In this document: piece after piece, positions 33,355-44,253 of the stretch
Layout of the letters: each line of letters starts with the position of its first letter
Position numbering within the stretch: position 1 is the first letter of the stretch
From: Dermacentor variabilis
Lineage: Eukaryota > Arthropoda > Arachnida > Ixodida > Ixodidae
NCBI RefSeq assembly: GCF_050947875.1
Contig: NW_027460291.1
Coordinates: 21,969,368 to 22,033,367 of the forward strand
Direction of reading: 5' to 3'
Length of the DNA: 64,000 bases
The notes under the pieces: generated by a model
What the model saw: the letters and a program-made list of their open reading frames with translations, nothing else
Told to the model about the DNA's origin: nothing
Databases searched by the model: none
Position numbers and translations under genes: made by a program

Positions 33355-33773
33355 TGTCACGTCGTAGTGACAGTGAAGAAAGCAGCAATACGGTGGAATA
33401 CAAAACTAGTTTTTATTGGGCGAACCTGTGCCCACAACAACAGGCTACACTTATAGCAGAACGATAGCGGCGAACACGGTCGGCGATTGTCGAAAATCTC
33501 ATCAGTGGGTCAAGCGCGTCGGCTTTTATACAGCAGTCGTCGAATGTTCCAGACTAATCGTTCGGACCCGCGTGCCTTCCACAATGTTCTACACCATTCG
33601 CGTCACGCGATGAAATCAGATAACACAACGTTCGGCGACAACAGACAGCCGGGTAGAAGCATCGATAACTTTCCAGAAAGTTCGGATACATGCAGGCGCG
33701 TCCCGCGCTGTGCGATTACATTTGTTAGGCGGCGAAACGTGGTCGTCCGATAAAGATAAGTATACACGTGTCA
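33355..33773 (-). repeat. 5' LTR of the minus-strand Ty3 element
   Basis: 419 bp, contains the promoter for the element. It differs from the 3' LTR at about nine sites, three of them within the first 25 bases of the plus-strand orientation. Confidence 0.92.
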
Positions 33774-33847
33774 ATATCAAATGTTCTTGGCTGCACAGAT
33801 TCAGTCTCAGGAAAGTGAAGGTGAATGATCAGGCAGAAATATTATCT

Positions 33848-33915
33848 GGTCGTACCCACTTATGACGATCCCAGTTATAACGATCTATTGGTTATAGTGA
33901 TACATTTCAGTGCAT
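33848..33915. repeat. Tigger-like terminal fragment
   Basis: GGTCGTACCCACTTATGACG followed by GTTATAACGATCTATTGG closely follows the CAGTCGAACCCACTTATA terminus of the Tigger copies at 13183 and 38344. Only the end is present. Confidence 0.45.
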
Positions 33916-33970
33916 TTACAATTTTACAACCCTGACAGTTTAAATTGCTCTCAGATATAGAGAACGTTCT

Positions 33971-36955
33971 TTAAGGGGGGACCTAGCTTTGGACTGAAAA
34001 TCGGCTCAAAAATTGAATTTTCAGTATTTTAATTTTCACGTTCCTGACGCATTTCTGCACCTTTCTGTAAAATGTTGTTCCAATATACCACTTATCTCTC
34101 CCGTTATCACGATCTAAAGATATGAGTTCGCGAGTGTTGCCCTTTAAATTTCGTACACATTTGCCACATTTCGATGACATGTCACTCGGCAACGGCGTAC
34201 TTCTTCGCCGCCATTTTGGTCTTGTTCGATAGCTCGTGTTTCAGACGTTCCTTTTCGTTCCTTTAGCCACCCTGTGCACCCTTGAAAGGTAAAAAAAAAA
34301 GCATTCACAAAATAGAACTTCTGCGCATTGCCACTGGTCACTCTGAACACGTGATCAAGATGCCATGCTCTGATTGGATCAAGTGCCGCCGTCATGTGCC
34401 GCCATTTTGTGTAAGACAGTGAGTCCCTGCTGCTATTTTGTGCAAGTTGCTGCTCTGTGGATCCGACGCTTGATTAGCACGCGAAGTTTATCATGCCTGG
34501 CGGGGTGAAAAAGTTTCATGCGCGCAATCAGTTTGGCCGTAAATGTAGGAGGGCAAAGGGGTGCGTAAGTGATTTGGCGTCATTGCAAAATATGACAGAC
34601 ATGCGGCAAAGAGCCGTTTACGGAGCACCGCCTGACCATGGCATGGACGCTGACAGTTCACCCGCTCCACTCGAGTGTGATAACGTTTGCACTGCCGAGG
34701 CTGGTGGTTGCAAATCGATTCTGCGCTCGTGACCGAGGAGAAAGTGCAGGAGGTGCATGCACCAGAGCAAGAAACGCTTCGACGGCTTGGATCAACGCCA
34801 GCGACTGTGTGAAAGATTGACAACTTCAACCAACAAGGCAATGCAGAGATAGCGGCAACAGAACTTGCAGCCCCATACACTATTGTCGACCTTGACGTTG
34901 TTAATGATTTTATCGGAGTTCTATGTTGGCACTTGTGCCGAGGAAAAGTGAAGCTAGCCCGCGGTGATCGTGAATACGGTGTGGCAGTAAAACTGTATGT
35001 GATGTGCGACAACTGCGGCGAGATCTCGAATGCATGGAGCTTGCGTCGAGTGGAGGAATTGAAAAGATCAAAACCTTTTGAGCTAAATATGCTTGTGGGA
35101 TGTGCAGTGCTTTCAACTGGCAACGGACAAACTGTTATGAACGATATATTTTCTGCAATGGGTCTGTGCCGTTGAGCAATGCACAAGAAGTTTCAGCGGC
35201 ATCTGAAGATAAGCTGGAGCCCGCAGCTATGCGAGTGGTCGAAGTTGCTATGTGACAGTACGCGTGAGAAGTCTCATCGCTCTACGAGGACTTGTGCTTC
35301 GGACACAGCGATAGTGTAGCAGTGTGTTTTGATGGCAGCTGGATGACACGAGGTCATTCTTTGCACATTGACATCGGAGCTATTGTTGAACTGTTTGCCG
35401 GTTATGTTCTAGACTACGTAGTGCTATCAAATTTTTGTTTGGGCTGCGAGGTTGGCCCGAAGCCTGGTAGTGAGTGTTATGAGCAATGAAGAGAACCTCA
35501 TTGGTGCCAAAAGAACACCAGCAATAAATCTGGTCAAGTGGAGGTGGAAGCAGGCCTCATTCTCTTTGAAAGGTCCCTTGAGCGGCGCAATCTCCACTGT
35601 ACAGAAGTCTTGTGTGACGGCGATAGCAGAATGTACAATGCTATAAAGGATGCTAAATTTTATGGCTTTATTGATGTGACAAAAGATGATTGCACCAACT
35701 ACATTCAAAAGTGAATGGGGATGGGTGTAGAAACTTGGTGTAAAACAGAAAGCTGAAGGGCGTAGTCTAGGAGGGAATGGGCGACTCACTGCTGACGTCA
35801 TCATCAGGTTGAGCACTCACTATGGTCGTGCACTAAAGTCACATGAAGGGGATGTGGATGCAATGCAGCGCGCTGTGATGGCCACATACTATCGCGTCAC
35901 ATCCACTGACAAGTGCTCCAACCTTAGCTTGTGCCGGCGCAATGCTGCAGAACGTGTGCCTGACCCGAAGCATAAGTACAGCTTGCCCAAAGGTGTTGCA
36001 GAGGCATTATTGCCTGTTTACCAGCGCCTGTCTGACCCGAGTCTGCTGTAGAAATGTCCAAGGGGGAAAACTCAAATGAAAGTTTGCATTCGGTGATTTG
36101 AAGTCTCCAAAGAGCAGCATGCTTCCCTTTTCGCGGTTCAAGCAGCAGTTGCATAAGCTGTGTTGCATTTCAACACGGGAAACCAGCATGCTGCAGCATC
36201 AGTTCTGCAAGAACTAAGCATGAATGAGACAAGCACTGGCCATAAGAGAGCAAGAGAGAAGGACATACGTCGTAGTGCCACCTCCAGCAGGAGGCACGCA
36301 GCTTTGGAAGGACTCAGCAAAAGTGTATCAAAGAAGCACAAGGACTTGATGCATCCTGATTATGCCCCTGGGGCATTTTAAATGACTCTGGTGAGGTTTG
36401 CATTATATTTCTACTAATAAACAACTCATAAAATTTTTTTTCTTGTTTTTCAATATGACTATTTTGGTGCTTTTGCAGTTTTAGCGGAGTGTTATTTCGG
36501 CTTCTAGTCGTGATATTACTATAATTATTTTTTGTCAGGTTGGTTAACTAATGTAGAATGAAGCAAGACTAAATTTAATATTCTGAGTAATAGGGAAAAT
36601 TTAATAAAATAATTTGGATGCCTTGATGTCAAACTGGGATTTGACTTGCAAGAGTTTCATATACCATAACTTTTGTTCAAATTGGCTTACAATATGCATT
36701 TTTGTTTTGCTGCATACAGGCTTCATTCCAGATTATTGTGATATGCTGATTTATTTTGTAACTCTCACAGCTTAGAAAAAAATCTTGCTCCCAACAAGAC
36801 ACATGAAATGTTTGATATCTTGAAAACTATATATTGCCCTAGAAAAATAATTGCACATTTGAAGTCAGCACTTTAAAATACACAAGCTGTAAAAGTGTAA
36901 TAAAAATCTGCTCAAAAATAAGGAAATTCGTTTCTGATGCAGGGTCTCCCCTTAA
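33971..36955 (+). mobile_element. TTAA-flanked DNA transposon, Kolobok/Mutator-like
   Basis: TTAA at 33971-33974 and 36952-36955 bracket 2977 bp. Terminal inverted repeats are GGGGGGACC (left) and GGGGAGACC (right, inverted), with AAAATCGGCTCAAAAAT-like subterminal matches. It carries a broken transposase on the plus strand, related to animal proteins labelled Mutator-like transposase domain. A TTAA duplication fits the Kolobok superfamily better than Mutator elements, which usually duplicate 8-11 bp. I saw no piggyBac motifs. Confidence 0.6.
34493..36381 (+). pseudogene. Mutator-like/Kolobok-type transposase, frameshifted
   Basis: The start is ATG at 34493 (MPGGVKKFHARNQFGRKCRR). Conserved segments in order, across several frame breaks: VMCDNCGEISNAWSLRRVEE, then LNMLVGCAVLSTGNGQTVMN; SVAVCFDGSWMTRGHSLHID and AGYVLDYVVLSNFCLGCEVG (D-G-S-W carries a likely catalytic Asp); LGGNGRLTADVIIRLSTHYG; AMQRAVMATYYRVTSTDKCS; LPKGVAEALLPVYQRLSDPS; VSKEQHASLFAVQAAVA. 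This order matches the Mutator-like transposase domain proteins that I know are abundant in tick genomes. At least six stops or shifts break it. An AATAAA is at 36416-36421. Confidence 0.65.
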
Positions 36956-38039
36956 ATTGCTGCCATCTTACAATGAACACTTCGAACCTGGTCAGGGTAA
37001 AAAGAGGGTGCACGGCAGTGCGCAACTCCATTGCAGTCAAACTGTGACGGTGATATAGCCTTTGAGATCAGCGAGCGACTGCCGTGTGCAGCTTTCGGAA
37101 GCCGCAAAGAGATCACTCGCTTTTATTAGGCACACCTTCAGGGAAAACGAGGAGGAGGCATACAGCATGGCACATCGCGTGCACTGGCACGATATGGGAT
37201 GCCACGATGGCAGCACTCTCATCTTTGTGCAATCATCCATGCGGTGCCACGTGCATTACGCCTATTTCAACAATTTGGAACGACCGTCTATGTCCTTCCA
37301 CCATGGGAACAATAGCCACTCAAGCATTCCTGTTGCTGCTGTCGATATTCGCGCAGCCCGAGTTGGCGCACTGCTACCACACGATGTTGCAAAGATTGGT
37401 TGTTGCTAGGCCATTATCAGGAGATCACCGTTTGGTGATAACATGTGTGTGCGTTGCCGATTGCTGTTGACAGTTTGCGGTGACGTTCTACTTTTCGAAC
37501 ATTACATTTTTTTCGCCCGAAGCGACATAGATAACCTTATTTAACGGCTCTTGTGTGGCTGATGCCCAGTCGTAATGCTGTGACCACGATGTCCAAGATC
37601 TTTGCAGTATTACGTTCTGATCAACTAGAATTCTTCGATCTCTTGTGCAAAATATGGTCGTGTCCCCATTGGTAGTAAATTATATCGCAAGCACTCGAAT
37701 AAAAAATGCTGGCTCCGCTTGCAGTTTTGAAGTTGCAGGCGATCGGAACCGGCTGCCATTTTGAAAAAGCTATATGACTCCACATTTCATTTCTTAGATG
37801 GATGTTTCTAACTGAAATTTGCTGCTAGGCGTGGAAACGCCCCGGGAGCAAAAATGACACTGAAGCTCTGGTTTTTCCGACCAAAGTGCTGCTGAATTTT
37901 AACTGCTGATGCCAGCTTCGGTGCATTCACTTTTTGAGTGTTTTCAAGGCCGAGTCCATATATAATGAACCACTAATAATGCAACCAATAATAATACACT
38001 AATAATGCACAATAATCTAAGGACCACATCTCGCGTAAC
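36956..38039. other. No recognised gene
   Basis: Open frames at 37062-37470 (115 and 128 codons, overlapping in two frames) have no recognised motif and no splice-like flanks. The rest is AT-rich. It could be old repeat. Confidence 0.3.
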
Positions 38040-38300
38040 TGTTGTGTTCATTACCCGCCGCGGTTGCACAGTGGCTATGGTGTTAGGCTGCTGAGCACAA
38101 GATCGCGGGATCGAATTCCTGCCACGGCGGCTGCATTTCGATGGGGGTGAAATGCGAAAACACCCGTGTACTTAGATTTAGGTGCACGTTAAAGAACCCC
38201 AGGTGGTCGAAATTTCAGGAGTCCTCCACTATGGCATGCCTCATAATCAGGAAGTACTTTTGGCACGTAAAACCCCATAATTCAATTGTTGTGTTCATTA
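38040..38300 (+). mobile_element. Ruka-like SINE with 14-bp TSD
   Basis: The SINE body 38054-38286 is flanked by perfect copies of TGTTGTGTTCATTA (38040-38053 and 38287-38300). The tRNA-like head has TGGCTATGGTGTT and a B-box-like GATCGAATTCC, which carries one extra T compared with the copy at 3342. The body matches that copy closely, including GTGTACTTAGATTTAGGTGC. The intact duplication shows it moved by target-primed reverse transcription. Confidence 0.9.
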
Positions 38301-38343
38301 TGAGCAGGCTCAACTGTAGTACGGTAAGTGTGTAGTATACATA

Positions 38344-40392
38344 CAGTCGAACCCACTTATATCGATACCGGTTTTAACAATATATCGGTTATAACAATGA
38401 GAAGCTACTGCACCATCGACTTTTCTATGTTTTCCATGGTGAAATAACCTGCTTACTACAATGCCCCGACACCGCATTATTGGTTATAAGGATGAAGTCT
38501 GGCTGCTGGGTGTCCGAGCTGAAAGGTAGTGTAATGCGAAATCCTTGAAAAACAAAAAAAGAAAATGCACAATTAGAGCCGCTGCACAATGGGCCACTAC
38601 TCCAACAGCCGCCACACGCTCATTTTCTAGCCATCTTCACGCGGCTCTCCCGTCACCCTTCCACCCCTCCGCACACAAATGGGCTGCGCCCATAGCTCTG
38701 CGCTGCCCTACCCTCCGAAACACAAATGGACCGTGCCAACTGCGCCGCAAGCAGATTGCTTGCATGTTGCTCGTAAAGCCCTTCCATCCACGTGCCACCG
38801 CCGCTTTCTTGAGTAGTGACAACCTTTGTTGTGCGCCGCCTTTTCCCCTCGCACCAAATCCGGTTTCGGCATTTCCGGTTTCAAAATTTCCGGTTTCGGC
38901 GTTTCCGCTTCCTGGAGTTGCGCTGCGGGAATTTCCGCTTTGACTGCTGTTAGACGATGGTCAGACGCCAGCGCGTGCTTAGTAGAGCTGTGGCAGTTGC
39001 CATGATAAGAATGCCAAGGGGACAAGCTGTTGTATTCCGCTGAAGTAGTAGTTCGCGGTCACTGTTTTCCAAATGGACGAAAAACGGCAGTGGTCTCCAA
39101 GCGCCCAGGCACTACATTCCACTGTATGTTGTCTCTCGTGGCACAACCCATCTCAGGTTGATGCGAAGCAGCGAACACTACCAGATCGATGATTACGATA
39201 GGCGGTGGCTCTTGAATGGAATCGCATTCACAGTTTAAACCGCAGCTGGTGCAATTATAGCCTCTCCATCGATGCGAAAGTAAACAACGCTAAAAAACAT
39301 AGCATCACTTCCACTCGGAACAGGAAGCTGCAGCTACGTAAGTTCCGCTTGACGCCGGAAGCTAAGGGGGTGAGTGGGAGAGGAGCGTGGAGGAGGAGGG
39401 TAGGTTGGCGGTACTTAACCTGGTAGGCGGAAACGTGCATGGTGGGGCTTTAGTTGCTCGCTGGCTCCTCATTCACTGCAGTTTTGCGAACAGCTTAATT
39501 GCTTGCGTTTGTTTTTGTTGGTTGTGTTGAAGTCGTTCCTGGCCACGCGGTTTCTCCACTTTGCTTGACTCGCCGCTGAAACGGAAGATGGCTGATCCGA
39601 CTACTGAGCATCGGCAATGCATGCCTTTGCCGGTGAAAAGAAATCGCACATATAGATTTGGAAACTAAGTGCTTCTAACCGATGAGACGATCGTCGCAAA
39701 CGTGCTTGCATCAGATAGCGACGGGGACGACGGCAGTGATTATGCGGTTGGGCAGGCTGCCTCAACGTTGTCCTCACAGGAGGCCTGGCATGATTCAGTC
39801 CCTCTGGGGCTTTGTTTTTGCGAGGAACCTTCCGCTGCACTACGTGGAGCGCTTGGATGCCGTGGAGAAGGATGTCGGCAAGCTTCGCATAAAGCATGCA
39901 AGGCTGATGGACATAGGCTTTTCTTGTGCAAGCCAGTGAGAAGTACGTGGTGAGATGCTTGTGCTGATCTCTCCTCTGCATTTCTTCTGGATTTCTCAAG
40001 CTGACGGGCTGCCACGTCAGCCTTCTAGAAATTTTTAAAAGGTCCCTTTTGGAACCACCAACGTGATGCCTCGGCAGTGCTTGCATATCGCTTGCCACCC
40101 ATGACACCTCTTTGCAGTTGTTATAGCAGTGCCATTCTTTAATGCCGACAGCCGCAGCTTGTTTCACGCGATCGGAGCGCCCAGGAAGCAGTTAAACAAA
40201 TGCACACAATCAGCATCTGGGTGGAGGAAGGTGGTGGGGAGGGGCACTGGCCTCCCTGCCTATATAGTTTTCTCTTATCAGCTCTGCCATCCCTGTATTT
40301 TGATTTTTTCATGCAACCTGATAATAGCAATTATTGGTTATAACAATGGAATTTTCATGGCACTTGAATATTGTTATAAGTGGGTTCGACTG
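38344..40392 (+). mobile_element. Internally deleted Tigger-like element (copy 3)
   Basis: The left terminus CAGTCGAACCCACTTATA starts at 38344 and the right terminus ATAAGTGGGTTCGACTG ends at 40392; TA is duplicated outside (38342-38343, 40393-40394). It is 2049 bp. Subterminal GGTTATAACAAT motifs are present on both sides. The interior matches copy 2 (13183-14509) in the opposite orientation but is longer, with an additional GC-rich block at about 38850-39420. It is non-autonomous. Confidence 0.85.
39588..39939 (+). pseudogene. Tigger transposase remnant, N- and C-termini fused
   Basis: ATG at 39588 gives MADPTTEHRQCMPLPVKRNR then TYRFGN and a stop. The next frame carries the acidic linker NVLASDSDGDDGSDYAVGQA followed by STLSSQEAW, and then LPLHYVERLDAVEKDVGKLR in the adjoining frame. 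It keeps the first 25 residues and the last roughly 100 of a pogo-type transposase, with the DDE core removed at the same point as in copy 2 (13652-13968). Confidence 0.6.
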
Positions 40393-40394
40393 TA

Positions 40395-41484
40395 TTGTAT
40401 GTGGATAAAACTTGTTTATTTTTTGTGGTCCTAAAATTACGTAAATAATTGGCTTAAAATGATCCTTCGTATTATATTCAATTCTTTATTTATTTTGTTC
40501 CAAATGTGATTGAACCCTCATGTGGCGAATGGGATAATTCTGTAAAAAAGCAGTCTTATCAGTTGTTTTCTGTACCTAAAATTTTTGTCAAAAAGGGTAT
40601 AAAAGGTGAAGGTGATAGAACTGGTTGTGATGAACAACCTCTTTATTCAGGCACCTGAGCGATGGCCACTTCCATTCGCTCTCTAGTGGCTCAGTCTTTC
40701 CAGATTGTTAGGGAGGTTCATGTACTCCACAAATATATATAGAAGCGAAACACGTGTGCAACCAGGGAATCTGTGTGAGCATCTGTAGGGTGTTAGCATG
40801 AAAAAACATCATGGCCCAGCAGTTTTTTAATGCCTGCATGCTTGTGATCGTTCCGTTACTAGTCTTGTCATTGACATGCAATCATGTGCCATTTATAAAA
40901 CCTCGTGGACTGCAGCTTTCAAGCCAGACATGCAGTGCCACGTGTAGTGAGCAGGCATGCAAGGACTGCAGTAGGACCAATACTTCGGCTAGTAGGTCGA
41001 AATATAATTTAGAACTGCAGTGCAACACCACAGACCTTATACAGAGAAGGTGTGGTTTTCCTTCTCTGCTTTGTGTCTGCATATTTGTGCCGCCATTGTA
41101 AAATGCAAAAACCAGCTTGGCACTGGGTCACAGAAAGCACCTCTGAGCAGTTGGTTCTGTTTCGTTTTATGGGTGCAGTTGTCCCAGTGAATGCATAAAA
41201 GCTGCCTTAAAGCTGGAAGCTGTTCAGTTGCCTTGGTAACATCTTGTGGGCCTGACAAGTTACAGTGCCGGGTCAGGTCTGACTGGAACACAAGTGCTAT
41301 AGCATATTCTGAGCGTAAGTAAAGATACACCAAGTGTGGGTATCAAGATAATGGTTTATTGCGGGAGCAATTATATGGACACTCCAGGCACATTTTTGCT
41401 ATCGATGCCGTCATGTTCCGTATAAAGTCGAAGGGCTACAACACTGTGACCACGCGCTGTATGCTGTATGTGTGAGTGAAAGCG
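40395..41484. other. No gene seen
   Basis: Intronic sequence of the probable mitoguardin gene. Opposing open frames of about 100 codons at 40811-41333 show no recognised motif. Confidence 0.35.
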
Positions 41485-41815
41485 CACGAGGGGAGTGAAC
41501 AATCGCGGCTCTATCTGGCGTGCGCAAGGGAGGAAAGCAGGCAGGAAACGAGCTGTTTTCCATCTTCCGAAAGGCCTGGGGGGAGGGGAGGGAAGGGGGT
41601 GGTGGCGTTGTACTTGCGCAGCAACTGCGGATTGTCCGGCTGCGCCCGAGGGAAGCTGACAATCGCGGCTCAATATCATGTGCACAGATGAGGAATGTTG
41701 GGAGGCGGTGCGCTGCCTTTCACTGTGCGCATGGTCTTGGGGGGCGGGGGAGAGGAAGTGGTGTTGTACTCCAGCAGCAACTGTGTATTACACGGTCACG
41801 CGCACCCTATCTTGA
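41485..41815. repeat. GC-rich tandem duplication, ~155-165 bp unit
   Basis: Unit 1 (about 41497-41645) and unit 2 (about 41657-41805) share GACAATCGCGGCTC / GAACAATCGCGGCTC, a purine-rich GGGGGGAGGGGAGGG-type core, and GTTGTACT...GCAGCAACTG. They are diverged by substitutions and small indels. The structure resembles the dispersed tandem-repeat families known from cattle-tick genomes, but I cannot assign a name. Confidence 0.6.
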
Positions 41816-42697
41816 AAGCGATCTGTAGAGTGTAGTAGTGCTGACGGCTCATACCTTTGTGTGTGCTGTGTTCTCACCGCTCAGTTTGTGTCGAAGCAAT
41901 AGACAGCACGAAGGTCACTTCGCTTGCTGCAGCTGCCGCACTTCAAGCCATTGTTTTGGCAGCAAGTGCCCGCTGTCATCAATTGTGATGTGTTCATGTT
42001 TGCCTGTGTGCGCTGACGCCGTGCTTGTTGTTTAGTTAGTAAGTGAATGTTCCCTAATTTATACTGCCTATAAAAATACTATCGTTACTTCGTATGGGTG
42101 TCTACTAATTTGCTATCCCAATTGATGCCTTGTCTTTCGGGCGAAACGGTGACTTTTTTTTGTGTGTGTGTTAAGGTAGCACCCAGCAGCTGATATTCTA
42201 GAGGCAGGTCCTGTAATGAATGGCAGACTGTATTTGTTGATGTTACCAGTATAAAAGCTATTTAAACTGTGACTACTTCCACTTACTGCGTTCATAGTAT
42301 GACAAAGCAGTGGTATTTCAGTGAAACTGTCAGCTGGAAACTTTGCTAGTTGTTGGCGACTGCGTCGTGTCAGCGCTGGGTTTGAACACACCTCAAGCAG
42401 CCGCTGCAGTTGCCTACAAGTCTCAGCAACCATTATTAGTTCTGAGCATGGGTGTTTATATGTTGTGTCAATATATTGTTGCATCCTAGCCATGACCGGA
42501 CTAGGACACACCTACGCTGAACCCATCTATGAGCCTTGTCACCCACTGGACATAGCAAAATGATGGCAGTCACTATGAGTGGGAGAAGCTGACAGTCACT
42601 TGATTTTAGGCTGACTGGATGCTGCATAGCTCGGGGCACTGAAGCCGTTGGGGTAGGTGAGCCCTTCTGTAGGCAATGTTGATGTTTCATCCCCCAG
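41816..42697. other. No gene seen
   Basis: Intron sequence leading to the acceptor at 42697. The minus-strand frames at 42113-42888 have no recognised motifs. Confidence 0.35.
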
Positions 42698-42813
42698 GTA
42701 GCAGTGGTGGCTGATCTGGAGGCCAGCCCAATTCCCCCGGTGGAGCAGTCAGCTCTGTACATGGAAGCATTGGAGCTGCTCAAGAGAGAAGGCATCCCTT
42801 GCCGGACATACAG
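42698..42813 (+). CDS. MIGA: Internal exon, mitoguardin
   Basis: Acceptor TTTCATCCCCCAG ends at 42697 and donor GTGAGC begins at 42814, so the exon is 116 bases, phase 0 in and phase 2 out. It encodes VAVVADLEASPIPPVEQSAL then YMEALELLKREGIPCRTYR. The second part is closely similar to the conserved Y-x-E-A-L-x-L-x-K-x-G-x-V-P-C-R block at the start of the conserved C-terminal domain of vertebrate MIGA1/MIGA2 (FAM73). Mitoguardins are outer-mitochondrial-membrane proteins that regulate fusion and bridge mitochondria to ER and lipid droplets. The exon shares phase with 9247-9447, leaving an intron of 33,250 bases. The next exon, expected to encode T-E-L-L-G-C-like sequence, was not found in the window. 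Confidence 0.75.
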
Positions 42814-43730
42814 GTGAGCCCGTCTGGTATCTGCAGCACACATTGGTTTGTGGTCTTGCTGCCACAAAATTACTCCTATGCTTTGCATGCTTTACACATA
42901 TGTTTGTGTCATGCTGACGAGGAAAATGCTGCGAAGAGGACGGGACATGCGCCTGACCTGTCAGTGTGTGTTGTTCTCCTTAGCACAGCACTAATTTGCA
43001 AAGCATGGAATGTCTTACCCAGCAGTTCACATTGTTTTGACTGTGTGCGTGTTACAGAAAATGACTGCTTCCTTCAGTGATGTTAGTGAAAATAGTCAAA
43101 AGAGGAGATGAAGCTCGAATGAGGATGGTCTAGGGGAATGAGCTTGTGAGGCACCCCATGGTCAGCTGAGGGATTTTTCATAACAGGGCTGATACAAGAG
43201 AGCACTAAAGCATTTTTTTCATCTTTGGTAGATGGTGTTTTGTCGCCCTCATTGCCCATGTGTGACCATGCAATATCAACTGCTGCACATATAAAGCATG
43301 TCCCATCCTTCCTTTGTTTTGACAGTAATGATTTACATCGGGCAAGATTTTTAACTGACTAGGTGTTTGCTAACTACAGTAGAACCTCGTTCTTACATTT
43401 TGGAAAAAGATGCAAAAGAAAAACGTACTGACTGGGAAAACGTGCGATCCGAAGTGACTAGAAAATTTGACAGATTCAACTGTAAATAACATCTACATTA
43501 AGCATTGCATGAATCATTGCAGCACTAGGCACTAAAAAGCATGGAGCTGATGGCACTTCAGGAGCCTAAGACACATTTTGCTGTTTTTCTATTGTGTAGT
43601 GTTTTAAGACCTTGATGGGAAACCAAAACAAAATTGAGCTGGTGGGCAATGCTGTATGCCGCTGGAGCAAAACATGATGCCCACATCGTGCCATCTGCAG
43701 CAGGCAGCAGCACGTTTGGTGCGTTGCGAC
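42814..43730. other. Intron; Tigger-like end at about 43376
   Basis: ACAGTAGAACCTCGTTCTTA at about 43376 resembles a Tigger/pogo terminus beside a TA-like site. No transposase follows. The rest has no feature. Confidence 0.35.
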
Positions 43731-44253
43731 ATCACGTACCCGAGCACATGAGGGTTGGACCTTCTCGCGTGTAGCCGTGCGCGGCTTAGTCGTGTCTGGG
43801 GAAAGGGGGATCCTGAGGGTTGAGCCGATGCTGGGTGTTTGGACATTTAAAGCCCCCCAACGGAGGCTCCTTGGCCTCTGCTTCATATAGACGGCACCTC
43901 CAGACTGACCCACCTGGAGAAAACTGGCCGTCGCCTTTTCCTGTCTCTCTTTCCTGAAATCTTCGTCTCTGTGTCCCACTTTTTGGCCTTTCCTGTCTTC
44001 TTCTCTCTTCCATTTACTTCCTTTCTCCTTGGCGGCAAGGGTTAACCTTGTGTGGCTATCCAACCTTGGGTACACCATATTTGGTTATAGTGATGGCATA
44101 TGACTGGCTTCGTGCAGACTTGTATGCACGCTCTGCCACGTCCCCCCTTTGGGCTTCGTGGTGGGCGCTTAGCGCTGTTGCCGAATTTATCTTTATTCGT
44201 GGGAACTTCTTTTCCCCCGCTTCCTGATTGCCCTCTTAAACGAGGGCACACCG

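Larger units (their letters stand above)
27838..33773 (-). mobile_element. Ty3/gypsy LTR retrotransposon, nearly complete
   Basis: A 5936-bp element transcribed right to left: 5' LTR 33355-33773, primer site, gag, pol (protease, RT, RNase H, integrase), polypurine tract, 3' LTR 27838-28256. The LTRs are 419 bp each, begin TGTCACG, end CGTGTCA, and differ at about nine positions. The target duplication is ATAT (27834-27837 and 33774-33777), or AATAT if the terminal A is counted as target. No envelope gene is present. The order RT-RNase H-integrase defines Ty3/Metaviridae. Coding is broken by one nonsense codon in gag and two frame shifts in pol. Confidence 0.92.

Noticed and set aside
27838..33773. 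Endogenous retrovirus with envelope
   Set aside because: No envelope frame between integrase and the 3' LTR in either Ty3 element; both are plain LTR retrotransposons.
37062..37470. Two overlapping frames of 115 and 128 codons as a host gene
   Set aside because: Overlapping in different frames, no recognised motif or exon boundaries.
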